This document shows positions 35,728-42,968 of a DNA stretch of 64,000 nt, one piece after another; the stretch's first letter is position 1, and the number at the start of each line of letters is the position of its first letter. The stretch comes from Verrucomicrobiaceae bacterium (GTDB lineage Bacteria > Verrucomicrobiota > Verrucomicrobiia > Verrucomicrobiales > Verrucomicrobiaceae): contig JAIBCL010000014.1 in NCBI GenBank assembly GCA_019694165.1, positions 116,811 to 180,810 on the forward strand. Reading direction: 5' to 3'. Made by a program: the position numbers and the translations under genes. Below the pieces are notes generated by a model. It was given only the letters and a program-made list of their open reading frames with translations, was not told the origin of the DNA and did no database searches.

Positions 35728-36729
35728 TCACACCGGCACGATCTGCGGCTTGAGCACCTCGATCTCCATGCCGCTGAATACATCCCGCAGCCGTCCGAAC
35801 ATGGCCTCGTCTTCATACGTGCCGACGATCGCGCCGCCGCTGCCGGTGAACTTCGCGCTCGCGCCGACGGAGCGCGCGGCCTCGACCATGTCGATGTTGC
35901 CCTGCGAGAGCTGGTAGAGGCGGCGCCGGAGGTCGAAGTTCTCGTTCAGCAGCGGGCCGATCTCCCGCCCGCGCCCCTCGACGAGCATGTCACGCACGCG
36001 CTGCGCGAGGCTGGCCCAGTGGTACATCGCGCTCACGATCTCGCGCTCGCCACGATTCCAGCGGCCGCGGATGTCATTGTGGAAGACCTCGGTGCCTTCA
36101 CTGAGTTTCTTGGTGTAAGCCACGTAAAGCGGTGGCAGCAGCGCGGGGTCCAGCTCCTCGTAGATGCCGTGGCCGAGCTTTTCGACCGAGGCGCGGTTGA
36201 AGTCCATGAACACCACTCCCTCATAGGATTGGATCACGCGGTCTTGCAGGCCGGCGGGGATGCCCAGCTCGTCGTTCTCGACGGAGAGCACGAGGCTGGG
36301 CAGGATATGCTTCGGAATCTCGACGCCGTAAAACTCAAGCAAGGCGCGCCAGCACGCGGTGATGATGGCGCTGCTGCCTGCCATGCCTACCTGCGGCGGG
36401 ATGTCGCTGCAGTACCGAAGGGTAAAATTCCGGCCATGCAGAGGGATGTCGTGCCTGGTGCAATGATCGAAGAAGCGCTTCACGCTGGCCTTCAGCAGGC
36501 GGATGCCGCCGTAGTAGCCGAACTGCCGCACATCTCGGGCGAGCGATTCGATGCTGTCGAACACAGAGTGGTCCCGCTCGTTCGGCTCGATGTGGAGTTC
36601 CGGGGTCTCGAAGAGCGACACTTCCGCGCAGTAGTTCCGCACGATGAACGAGATGGTCTTGCCGAAGTAGCCGTCGGAGGGATTGCCCACCAGGCCGGCG
36701 CGCGCATAGGCTTTCTTGCGGATCAGCAT
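35728..36729 (-). CDS. GHMP-family kinase (glucuronokinase-like)
   Basis: 333 aa from MLIRKKAYAR. The GHMP ATP-binding loop PPQVGMAGSSAIITA is at residues about 111-125, the N-terminal substrate motif ARAGLVGNPSDGYFGKTI resembles glucuronokinase/mevalonate-type kinases, and the C-terminal motif VGASAKFTGSGGAIVG completes the fold. Likely reaction is anomeric or hydroxyl phosphorylation of a sugar such as a uronic acid, but the substrate is inferred only from resemblance. The gene lies 91 bp after the SDR gene, same strand, so the pair may act in one sugar pathway. Nineteen open codons upstream are improbable as coding. Confidence 0.85.
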   Translation of the reverse strand: MLIRKKAYARAGLVGNPSDGYFGKTISFIVRNYCAEVSLFETPELHIEPNERDHSVFDSIESLARDVRQFGYYGGIRLLKASVKRFFDHCTRHDIPLHGRNFTLRYCSDIPPQVGMAGSSAIITACWRALLEFYGVEIPKHILPSLVLSVENDELGIPAGLQDRVIQSYEGVVFMDFNRASVEKLGHGIYEELDPALLPPLYVAYTKKLSEGTEVFHNDIRGRWNRGEREIVSAMYHWASLAQRVRDMLVEGRGREIGPLLNENFDLRRRLYQLSQGNIDMVEAARSVGASAKFTGSGGAIVGTYEDEAMFGRLRDVFSGMEIEVLKPQIVPV

Positions 36730-36820
36730 AAGAGAAGGAAAAAGGGCGCGATACTGCCATGCGCCCGCACGCCGGGCAACCTGCATTCAATCCACGACGA
36801 GGCCTTTCCCGACATCCCGA

Positions 36821-37597
36821 TCACCTGAGATTGAGCGCACCGCCGTCGATGGGATACGCACAACCCGTCACAAACGAAGCCTCGTCGCTGCACAGGTAAA
36901 GGGCCAGCGTCGCCACCTCGTCCGGCTGCGCCATGCGTCCGATGGGTTGCGCCTGGCTGAGCTTCTCAAACATCTCCGCCTCGCGGCCCGGATACGTCCT
37001 CGCCAGATAACCATCGACGAACGGCGTGTGCACCCGCGCCGGGCAGATGCAATTGCAGCGCACATCGTGCTTGATGAAATCCTTGGCCACCGAGAGCGTC
37101 ATGATTTCCACCGCGCCTTTGGTCATGGAGTACGCGAAGCGGTCCGCCAGCCCGATGCTCGATGCGATGGACGACATGTTCAGGATCACTCCCCCGCCCT
37201 GCTCCACCATGCGTCCCACGGCCATGTGCATGCAGTTGTACACGCCCTTCACATTGATCCGGTAGAGGCGGTCCATGTCATCCTCGCTCGTCGTGAGCAC
37301 CGTGCCGATGTGCGCGATGCCCGCATTGTTCACCAAAATATCCAGCCTGCCGCCGCTCCGCGCCGCAACCGTCTCAAACGCCTTCCTGACCGACGCTTGG
37401 TCGCCTACGTCACAAATCACCCGGTCCGCCGTGCCGCCCTCCGCATCGATCTCCGCGCACACGGCCTTCGCGTTTTCCTCGCTCATCTCGAAAATCTCCA
37501 CGCGCGCACCCTGCCGCGCAAAGAGCCGCGAAATCGCCCGCCCGATGCCGGAACCTCCGCCCGTGATGACCGCCGTCTTGCCTGAAAGTGAAAACAT
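36821..37597 (-). CDS. Short-chain dehydrogenase/reductase
   Basis: 258 aa from MFSLSGKTAV. Classical SDR motifs: TGGGSGIG (residues 12-19), NNAG (90-93), catalytic Ser142/143 in MSSIAS, and Tyr156-x-x-x-Lys160 in YSMTK. A D at position 63 (VICDVGD) suggests NAD(H)-adenine contact. It most resembles sorbitol/2-keto-L-gluconate-type oxidoreductases, but no substrate can be assigned. Upstream of and co-oriented with the GHMP kinase. An alternative Met nine codons upstream (MDSPTLAAMF) exists. Confidence 0.9.
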   Translation of the reverse strand: MFSLSGKTAVITGGGSGIGRAISRLFARQGARVEIFEMSEENAKAVCAEIDAEGGTADRVICDVGDQASVRKAFETVAARSGGRLDILVNNAGIAHIGTVLTTSEDDMDRLYRINVKGVYNCMHMAVGRMVEQGGGVILNMSSIASSIGLADRFAYSMTKGAVEIMTLSVAKDFIKHDVRCNCICPARVHTPFVDGYLARTYPGREAEMFEKLSQAQPIGRMAQPDEVATLALYLCSDEASFVTGCAYPIDGGALNLR

Positions 37598-37755
37598 GGC
37601 CGCGAGAGTAGGCGAGTCCATCCCGGCTCGCAACGCCCCGTCCGCAAGAAAATCGCCGGCGTTCGAAATTCCGAAGAGAACCCCACGATGAGGCGCCGGG
37701 TTTCATCTGCGGCACGGGCACGATGGGTGACGTCCCGCATGTCCCGCTCCCTGCC

Positions 37756-38487
37756 TCACCACCTCCAGGTCAACCCTGCCGTGCCGTAAATGCCGAGGTG
37801 ATCCCACGGGGTGTATGGATCGGTGCCGATTCCCACCTTGGCTTCCAGCTTCTCGGTGAGATCGAACTGATACTCGAGGCTGATGAACAGTGCGTTCTCC
37901 GAGTAGCGCACCTCGTTCGTCGCGGCCCACACGCTGAGGGCGATGGAGTCCGACTCATCCGGCAGCCAGCCGCAAAGCCAGCGCAGCCACAGTGTGAGCG
38001 AGCCGTAACCAGCGCGGTCGCCAGGGTCTGGGTCGGTGGCGAAGACCCCGTTCACTGCGCCGCCGATCCACCAGTCCTTGGTGATGCCCTTGGCGATATT
38101 GATCTCGGGCGTGATGTCGCCGCCCTGCATGGCGAGGTATGAGTGCGCATCGAGCTGGAGCGTGGCGTTGATGTAGAGGCGCGCGTCATCGTCGCGCCAG
38201 AGCGCCTTCCCGCACTCGAGCGTGGAAAAAACATCGCTGCGGAAACGCCAGCCGGATTGGAAATCCGTGTAGGTATCGAGTGAAAGATTGATCCAAAATT
38301 CCTTCGTGCCCCACTCGATCTCCGGACCGAAATGAAAGGCGTTCGTCCGCGCGCGGCTGCCGTCGTAATCAAGGTCCATCTCCAACGTCAACCCGGGCTC
38401 ATGCTTGTCCCATGCGCGGCGTGCGTGGCTCGGGGACGCGGCTCCGAAGACCAGGATGATGCCGAGCAGCGGGACGGTGACGCGCAT
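37756..38487 (-). CDS. Secreted beta-strand-rich protein, probable outer-membrane barrel
   Basis: 243 aa with a signal peptide (MRVTVPLLGIILVFGAASPSHA). The mature part is a run of alternating hydrophobic/polar strands (LTLEMDLDYDGS, FWINLSLDTYTDF, ARLYINATLQLDA, LFISLEYQFDL) ending in a C-terminal aromatic strand (LGIYGTAGLTWRW), the classic signal for BAM-dependent insertion. It has no recognised family name to me. It is the last gene of the DUF3570-ApbE-TlpA-DUF4266 group, 106 bp after the DUF4266 stop with a heptamer repeat element between. Confidence 0.8.
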   Translation of the reverse strand: MRVTVPLLGIILVFGAASPSHARRAWDKHEPGLTLEMDLDYDGSRARTNAFHFGPEIEWGTKEFWINLSLDTYTDFQSGWRFRSDVFSTLECGKALWRDDDARLYINATLQLDAHSYLAMQGGDITPEINIAKGITKDWWIGGAVNGVFATDPDPGDRAGYGSLTLWLRWLCGWLPDESDSIALSVWAATNEVRYSENALFISLEYQFDLTEKLEAKVGIGTDPYTPWDHLGIYGTAGLTWRW

Positions 38488-38501
38488 GGTGAGCGGCGGG
38501 C

Positions 38502-38597
38502 GGTGGATTGTGGATGGCCGATGGTGTGGCGGATCCTTGCAACCAACGACCATGCAGAGGTGCTCCTCTATCAACCATCCGCCATCGACCAACTCAA
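38502..38597. repeat. Two inverted heptamer arrays between DUF4266 and barrel gene
   Basis: Left array: GGTGGAT, TGTGGAT, GGCCGAT, GGTGTGG (38502-38529). Right array: ATCAACC, ATCCGCC, ATCGACC, AACTCAA (38570-38597). The right units are approximate reverse complements of the left (GGTNGAT against ATCNACC), with about 40 bp of core. The right array ends inside the DUF4266 stop. Confidence 0.75.
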
Positions 38598-38809
38598 TTG
38601 CATCCGCATCCGCCGCCGCCGACACCGCGGCCTCCGGCGAAGGCTTCGCGGGTGAACCAGACGTGCTCGGAAATGGAGTCAGTAAGCGGATCACGGGCGG
38701 GGCGCATGGTGTAATCGGCCAGATGGCCGCGCTCCCACGGTTTCACATGGGTGCATGACATCAGCGGCGAAGCGGCGGCGAGACAGAGGAGGAGACGGAT
38801 GGTTTTCAT
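38594..38809 (-). CDS. DUF4266 small lipoprotein with Gly/Cys C-terminus
   Basis: 71 aa. A lipoprotein signal with lipobox PLMSC puts the lipidated cysteine at residue 19. The short mature part is HVKPWERGHLADYTMRP.., then EHVWFTREAFAGGRG and a glycine-rich end with two cysteines (GVGGGGCGCN, C68 and C70). I recognise this as the DUF4266 family; its function is not known. It sits 21 bp after the TlpA-like thioredoxin stop and in the same operon as ApbE and DUF3570, so the CxC pair could be kept in its redox state by the thioredoxin. Confidence 0.9.
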   Translation of the reverse strand: MKTIRLLLCLAAASPLMSCTHVKPWERGHLADYTMRPARDPLTDSISEHVWFTREAFAGGRGVGGGGCGCN

Positions 38810-38830
38810 GGATTGAAGCAGGGCGCGGGT

Positions 38831-39337
38831 TCAGGATTCGGCTAGCAAAGACTTGATCTGCGCCTCTAGGGGGGCGGCATCCTTGGCGTGGAAACCGGTG
38901 TGCGCGAGGCGGACGCCCCCCTTCCGGTCGATGAGGAAGGAACTCGGCATCGTGCTCACGTCCGCTGCCGCGACGAGCTTGTGCTCTGCGTCGCGCACGA
39001 CAGGAAAGCTGACACTGTTCTTTTTCAGGAAACCCTGCATCGCCTGAGCAGTCTCATCGACGCTCACCGCCAGCACGGTGAAGCCCTTGCCCGCGAGCTG
39101 TTGCTGCCAGCCGTTGAGCACGGGAAACGAGGCCTTGCACGGCGCGCACCAGGAGGCCCAGAAGTCGAGATAGACCACCTTGCCCTTCAACTTGGGCAGC
39201 GTGCCTTCGAGGCCGAAGGCTGAGAGGTCAGGCAGCGCCATGCCTTGCCGCCAGGCGGCGAATGAGGAGGTGGAGACGGCGGCGGCGAGGCTGCCGAGCA
39301 GGGCGGAGGTGCTGTGGATGAATGTGCGGCGGTTCAT
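38831..39337 (-). CDS. TlpA/ResA-like exported thioredoxin
   Basis: 168 aa. The N-terminus NRRTFIHSTSALLGSLAAA has a twin-arginine-like export signal with predicted cleavage after SSFA. The thioredoxin active site is WCAPC (C64, C67) in VVYLDFWASWCAPCKASFPVL, followed by VLAVSVDE and a cis-Pro loop TMPSSFLID. It is predicted to work in the periplasm as a disulfide reductase or oxidant for envelope proteins. It belongs to the ApbE/DUF3570/DUF4266 group, between ApbE (122 bp upstream) and DUF4266 (21 bp downstream). Confidence 0.92.
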   Translation of the reverse strand: MNRRTFIHSTSALLGSLAAAVSTSSFAAWRQGMALPDLSAFGLEGTLPKLKGKVVYLDFWASWCAPCKASFPVLNGWQQQLAGKGFTVLAVSVDETAQAMQGFLKKNSVSFPVVRDAEHKLVAAADVSTMPSSFLIDRKGGVRLAHTGFHAKDAAPLEAQIKSLLAES

Positions 39338-39353
39338 GGGGCGGGGGTATCAG

Positions 39354-39454
39354 TTATGGGTGATGGGTTATGAATCATGGGTTGTGCCTTACGGCGGATG
39401 AGTTTGTGGGGGCATGGTCTGCTGCCATCAACTATCGACTATCAACCATCCACT
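39354..39454. repeat. Two inverted heptamer arrays between ApbE and TlpA genes
   Basis: Left array: TTATGGG, TGATGGG, TTATGAA, TCATGGG, TTGTGCC (39354-39388). Right array: ATCAACT, ATCGACT, ATCAACC, ATCCACT (39427-39454). The reverse complement of the left reads as CAT(A/C)ACC-type units, so both arrays face each other around a 38-bp core. They fill almost the whole 122-bp gap. Confidence 0.78.
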
Positions 39455-39459
39455 CGCTT

Positions 39460-40500
39460 TCACATGGCGGCCGATTGCAGCACCGCGCCCGGCACCTCGT
39501 CGTCCCATCCCTGCGGCAGCACGCAACGGCGGAAGCCGCGTGTCTCGTAGTGACGGCCCTTGCACCAGAGGCTGGCCTGCACGCCGGGCGTGCGCTCGAG
39601 CATCGCGATGGCGTCCTGCCCGCCGATGATCATGGCGGACGTAGCCAGCAGACCCGCCATCGTGCAGCGTGGGGCGATGACGGAAACGGAGCGTGTGCCA
39701 TTGCCGACCGGCCAGCCCGTGCGGCTGTCAATGATGTGGCCATAGACCTGGCCGTCGAGTTCAAAGCAGCGCCGGTAGTCTCCCGACGTGGCCACCGCAC
39801 CGCCACTGCGCAGGCGGATGCCGCAGTATGTCTTTCCCTCTTGCGACGGATCTTCGAGGCCGATGTACCAACCGCCGCCCTCGGGAGGCTCCCCAAGCAC
39901 GGCAATGTCGCCTCCAAGATCGACCATCACATCCTCGATGCCATGCGCGGCGGCGAGCTGGATGAGGCAATCGACCGCGAACTCCTTGCCCACGCCCCCG
40001 AAGTCCAGCTTCATCCCCGGCTCAGGCAGGAAAATGCGACCCGGTGCGCGCTGGATGCGCTTCCAGCCCACGCGAGCTTTCGCTGCGGCTATCTCGTCGC
40101 CACCTGGCAGGGAATCATGCCTGCGCTTCCAGTCCCACAGCTCGCTCAACGGCAGCGACGTGGCGTCAAACGCGCCTTGGGTGATGAAGTGATGATGCTC
40201 GCAAAGGTCGAGCAGCAGATCCGTCTGAGCGTCGGTCTCTGTCCACCCGACGCCTGCATTGTCATTGATGCGGGAGACGAGGCTGTCAGGCAGGAAGCGT
40301 GAGAACTGCGCCTCAAAGGCCGCCAGCCAGTCGAGCGCCACCGATCGGTACGTCCCGGCTTCCTCTGGGGCATCAGCGCGGTAGAAAAGCTCGCAAGCCG
40401 ACCCGAGCGCGCGAAAGCCGTACTCGTGAAAACCCTCGCCGGCGTCACGATGCGTGCCCTCGTCGAGCCTCTTCCGAATCGCTGTCGCCGTGGCCGTCAT
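39460..40500 (-). CDS. apbE: FAD:protein FMN transferase ApbE
   Basis: 346 aa from ATG 40500 (a TTG at 40521 overlaps the DUF3570 stop as TTGA). Conserved ApbE elements: FRALGSACELFY, LDWLAAFEAQFSRFLPDS, MKLDFGGVGKEFAVD, DVMVDLGGDIAVLG, the Mg/FAD-binding GHIIDSRTGWPVG and VSVIAPRCTMAGLLATSAM. ApbE attaches FMN through a phosphoester to Ser/Thr of exported redox proteins, recognised by a D-x-x-S/T-G-A-S/T-like motif. Oddly, no signal peptide or lipobox is visible, so it may be cytoplasmic or use another export route. No FMN-binding-domain partner is encoded nearby; the neighbours DUF3570 and DUF4266 are the candidate substrates. Confidence 0.94.
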   Translation of the reverse strand: MTATATAIRKRLDEGTHRDAGEGFHEYGFRALGSACELFYRADAPEEAGTYRSVALDWLAAFEAQFSRFLPDSLVSRINDNAGVGWTETDAQTDLLLDLCEHHHFITQGAFDATSLPLSELWDWKRRHDSLPGGDEIAAAKARVGWKRIQRAPGRIFLPEPGMKLDFGGVGKEFAVDCLIQLAAAHGIEDVMVDLGGDIAVLGEPPEGGGWYIGLEDPSQEGKTYCGIRLRSGGAVATSGDYRRCFELDGQVYGHIIDSRTGWPVGNGTRSVSVIAPRCTMAGLLATSAMIIGGQDAIAMLERTPGVQASLWCKGRHYETRGFRRCVLPQGWDDEVPGAVLQSAAM

Positions 40501-40517
40501 GCTCGGAAGCGGTTGGA

Positions 40518-41636
40518 TCAAAACTGGATGTGCACGCCCGCAGTGATCGAGTTCGCGTCGGGATACGCCGACTGGGGCGTGCGGCCGTCGGTGCCTCGGG
40601 TGACATAGCGCTCGTAGCCCACGTCCACGGCAAACTTGTCCGGCAACACGTTCCAGCGCAGGGACAGGCCGTAGTTGAATGTCTGCTCGGCCGAGAGCCG
40701 GTAGTCGGAGGAATAGTAGGTCGGATCGCCGGTGAACTCGGTCCGGTAGTAGTCCGCGGCCGTCTGCGTGTAGAAGCGGAAGCTTGGGCGGATGACGAGG
40801 CGCTTGTCGAAGAGGTATTTGTAAAACGCGATCATCGCCGTGTGCGAGTGGCTGCCCTGGTCATTGTTGCCAAAGCGGTAGGAAACCTCCACGCTGGCAT
40901 CCCACGGCTCGATGAAGTGCGTGAGCTGCAGGAAGGCCAGCTCCTCCAGCTTGCGGCCCGGCCGATTCTCATAGAAGACCTCGTTGTCGATGAGCACGCG
41001 CTTGTAGGGATCGTCGAGGAACCCCTGCTTCTGGCCGATGCCGAAATTGAAGCTCAACAGTGTGTTCGGGCTGATGACCTGGTTGATGCCCACGATCCAG
41101 TCGAAGGAGCGCTTCGCCTCCTTGAGGTTCGATCCGTTCGCTCCCACGGTGTCCCGCGTGTAGGCGGCACCGAGGACAAGTTCTGTGTTCTTCTCATTGA
41201 GGGCAATCGTGTCCTGCAAGGAAGTGCCGAGCGAGAGATAGTCCGACTCATAGCTGTAGGAACCGCCGACCTTCAGCGAGTGATTTCCGAGCTGTGCGGT
41301 GAGACCGAGCGTGGCGGCCATGCGCTCGTCGGTGAGCGGCACGAGCGGCACCTGTCCGCCCTTTTTCAATGCAGGCAGTCCGGTGGGCGATGCACCGGAG
41401 ATCGAGCTGTAGAGCAGCGTGCCGTCGAGCAGCACGGTATCGCTCAAATCCACGCTGAAGAGCGAGTAATCGGAGTCCACGCGGACGCGGTCGTGGTCCT
41501 CCTGATAGTATTGGTAGCGGGTCTCCACGATGGTCTCCGAGAGCGCGGCGGAGCAGAGGTAGAGATGGATGAGCGCGGCCAGCGCCAGCACTCGGAGATT
41601 GGGGACGGATGAAACGTGAAGGCGGGCGGGTGTCAT
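40518..41636 (-). CDS. DUF3570 outer-membrane beta-barrel protein
   Basis: 372 aa with an N-terminal hydrophobic export signal (VLALAALIHLYLCSAALSE). The mature protein is strand-rich (DSDYSLFSVDLSDTVLLDG, HSLKVGGSYSYESDYLSLG, FDWIVGINQVISPNTLLSF, DASVEVSYRFG, LVIRPSFRFYTQ) with a C-terminal strand ending in aromatic Phe (ITAGVHIQF), typical of BAM substrates. The DUF3570 stretch SSISGASPTG (S77-G86) includes S80-G81-A82-S83, similar to the target motif of ApbE except that Asp is replaced by Ser at the first position. It precedes ApbE directly, with the stop and the alternative TTG start overlapping. Confidence 0.92.
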   Translation of the reverse strand: MTPARLHVSSVPNLRVLALAALIHLYLCSAALSETIVETRYQYYQEDHDRVRVDSDYSLFSVDLSDTVLLDGTLLYSSISGASPTGLPALKKGGQVPLVPLTDERMAATLGLTAQLGNHSLKVGGSYSYESDYLSLGTSLQDTIALNEKNTELVLGAAYTRDTVGANGSNLKEAKRSFDWIVGINQVISPNTLLSFNFGIGQKQGFLDDPYKRVLIDNEVFYENRPGRKLEELAFLQLTHFIEPWDASVEVSYRFGNNDQGSHSHTAMIAFYKYLFDKRLVIRPSFRFYTQTAADYYRTEFTGDPTYYSSDYRLSAEQTFNYGLSLRWNVLPDKFAVDVGYERYVTRGTDGRTPQSAYPDANSITAGVHIQF

Positions 41637-41833
41637 AAGGCGGGTGTGGTGTTCGGGATGATCGGGCCGGGCGATCCGCGATGCCGGCCTGCCATGAAGA
41701 TGCCGCCCGGAGGTGATTCACGGCGCGGCTCCATTTTGGGCACGGTGCGGAACGGTCTGTGCCGTGCGCACCGGCCAAAAAAATTTGCGCGCCAGGCGGC
41801 CCTCCCAAGCCGCTCTGACGCGCACCGCAAGAC

Positions 41834-42082
41834 CTATGAAGCCTTGCTGGACTTTTTCTTGCTGCTCGACTTTTTCTTCATCACGTCGGCAGCGTGGTCG
41901 CCCGGGCGGTCGCCGGAGGCTCCCGCGAGGGACTGGCTGGAATTGAGCAAGGGAGTTTCATTCGTCAAGCGCGCCGCGGTTTCCTTGCGTTCGACGCGCG
42001 AGGTGACGACGGCGGCCTTGGACACACTGAGACCGCCGGCGAGAGCGGTTATGGCGAGGGCGCTGATGGCTTTCTTTTTCAT
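41834..42082 (-). CDS. Small secreted protein with Lys/Ser-rich C-terminus
   Basis: 82 aa: a clear signal peptide (MKKKAISALAITALAGGLSVSKA), a short polar middle (VVTSRVERKETAARLTNE, LLNSSQSLAGASGDRPGDHAADV) and a basic tail (MKKKSSSKKKSSKAS). No family recognised. It is the first gene of the minus-strand group, 197 bp before DUF3570. The stretch SLAGAS is weakly similar to an ApbE target site but lacks the Asp and Ser/Thr positions. The clean signal peptide and its position make it likely real despite its size. Similar small Lys-rich secreted proteins are common in this phylum. Confidence 0.7.
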   Translation of the reverse strand: MKKKAISALAITALAGGLSVSKAAVVTSRVERKETAARLTNETPLLNSSQSLAGASGDRPGDHAADVMKKKSSSKKKSSKAS

Positions 42083-42205
42083 GTGCTGATCTGGTGTTAC
42101 TGGTTCTGGCGTGGTGATGGGAGCAGTGAGGCGGAATGATTATTCCGCGACACCTGACTCCCGCCAGTATGCCCCCGAGGCACCCAGAGGTCACGTTATG
42201 CTTCG

Positions 42206-42252
42206 GTAACAAACGACATTTTTGTTAACGAAACCGTTACGCACCGGTAACG
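42206..42252. promoter_or_regulatory. Candidate operator: GTAAC-type palindromes between divergent operons
   Basis: TAACAAA (42207-42213) and TTTGTTA (42221-42227) form a perfect 7-bp inverted repeat with a 7-nt spacer. CGTTAC (42235-42240) and GTAACG (42247-42252) form a second with a 6-nt spacer. They lie 42-88 bp upstream of the response regulator gene and 124-170 bp upstream of the secreted-protein gene. Such clustered, evenly spaced sites suit binding of the OmpR-type regulator at 42294, autoregulating and controlling the divergent operon. Confidence 0.6.
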
Positions 42253-42293
42253 TCTCCGGCACTGTCCGCACACCCCTCGTCCCCGCCAATATC

Positions 42294-42968
42294 ATGACCA
42301 TCCTCCTCGCCGAAGACGATCCCGAACTCTCCCGCATGGTGGGTGCCTGGCTGCGCAACGCCGGACACCTCGTCACCTGCGAGAGCGAAGGCACCGCAGC
42401 CCTCCGCACGGCACAGCTCCAGACGTTCGACTCCGTGATCCTCGACGTGAATCTGCCGGGCATCGACGGCTTCGAGATCGTGAAGAAAATGCGCGAGCAA
42501 GGCGAGATGACGCCGGTGCTCTTTCTCACTGCACGGGACAGCGTCACGGACCGCGTGCGCGGGCTCTCCTCGGGCGGCGACGACTATCTCACAAAGCCTT
42601 TTGCCTTGGAGGAACTCGCCGCGCGGCTCGAAGCGCTGCACCGCCGCTCACAGCAGGCAGCCGGCGGGCAGCGCAAGATCGGCGAATGGATGCTCGACCC
42701 GCGCAAGCGCCGGCTGAAAAAAGGCAATGACGCCATCGACCTCCAGCCGCGCGAATGCGCGCTGCTGGAACTGCTTCTCGATCACGAAGGCCGCACGCTC
42801 ACGAAGAAGTTTCTGCTCGACAAGGTTTGGGACATTCGCTTCGATCCGGGGACGAATGTCGTGGATGCGATGATCTGCCGTTTGCGTCGGAAGCTCGACG
42901 TACCGGGCCATCAGACCTGCATTCAGACCATCCGGGGCAAAGGCTATGTTTTCAAAAACGCTTCTTGA
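42294..42968 (+). CDS. Response regulator, OmpR/CusR-like
   Basis: 224 aa. Receiver motifs: LLAEDDPE, D51 in VILDVNLPGIDGF, Thr79 in LFLTARDS and Lys101 in YLTKPF; DNA-binding winged helix with LQPRECALLELLLDHEG, VVDAMICRLRRKLD and IRGKGYVF. The next gene, its kinase, starts inside it (23-bp overlap), so the two are translated together. The regulator faces away from the ApbE operon and its kinase converges on an RND metal pump gene, so it may control either. Metal sensing is inferred only from that neighbourhood. Confidence 0.95.
   Translation: MTILLAEDDPELSRMVGAWLRNAGHLVTCESEGTAALRTAQLQTFDSVILDVNLPGIDGFEIVKKMREQGEMTPVLFLTARDSVTDRVRGLSSGGDDYLTKPFALEELAARLEALHRRSQQAAGGQRKIGEWMLDPRKRRLKKGNDAIDLQPRECALLELLLDHEGRTLTKKFLLDKVWDIRFDPGTNVVDAMICRLRRKLDVPGHQTCIQTIRGKGYVFKNAS

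Noticed and set aside
37714..42082. The ApbE group considered as an NqrC/RnfG-type respiratory complex
   Set aside because: No membrane subunits of Nqr/Rnf and no FMN_bind domain protein occur here.
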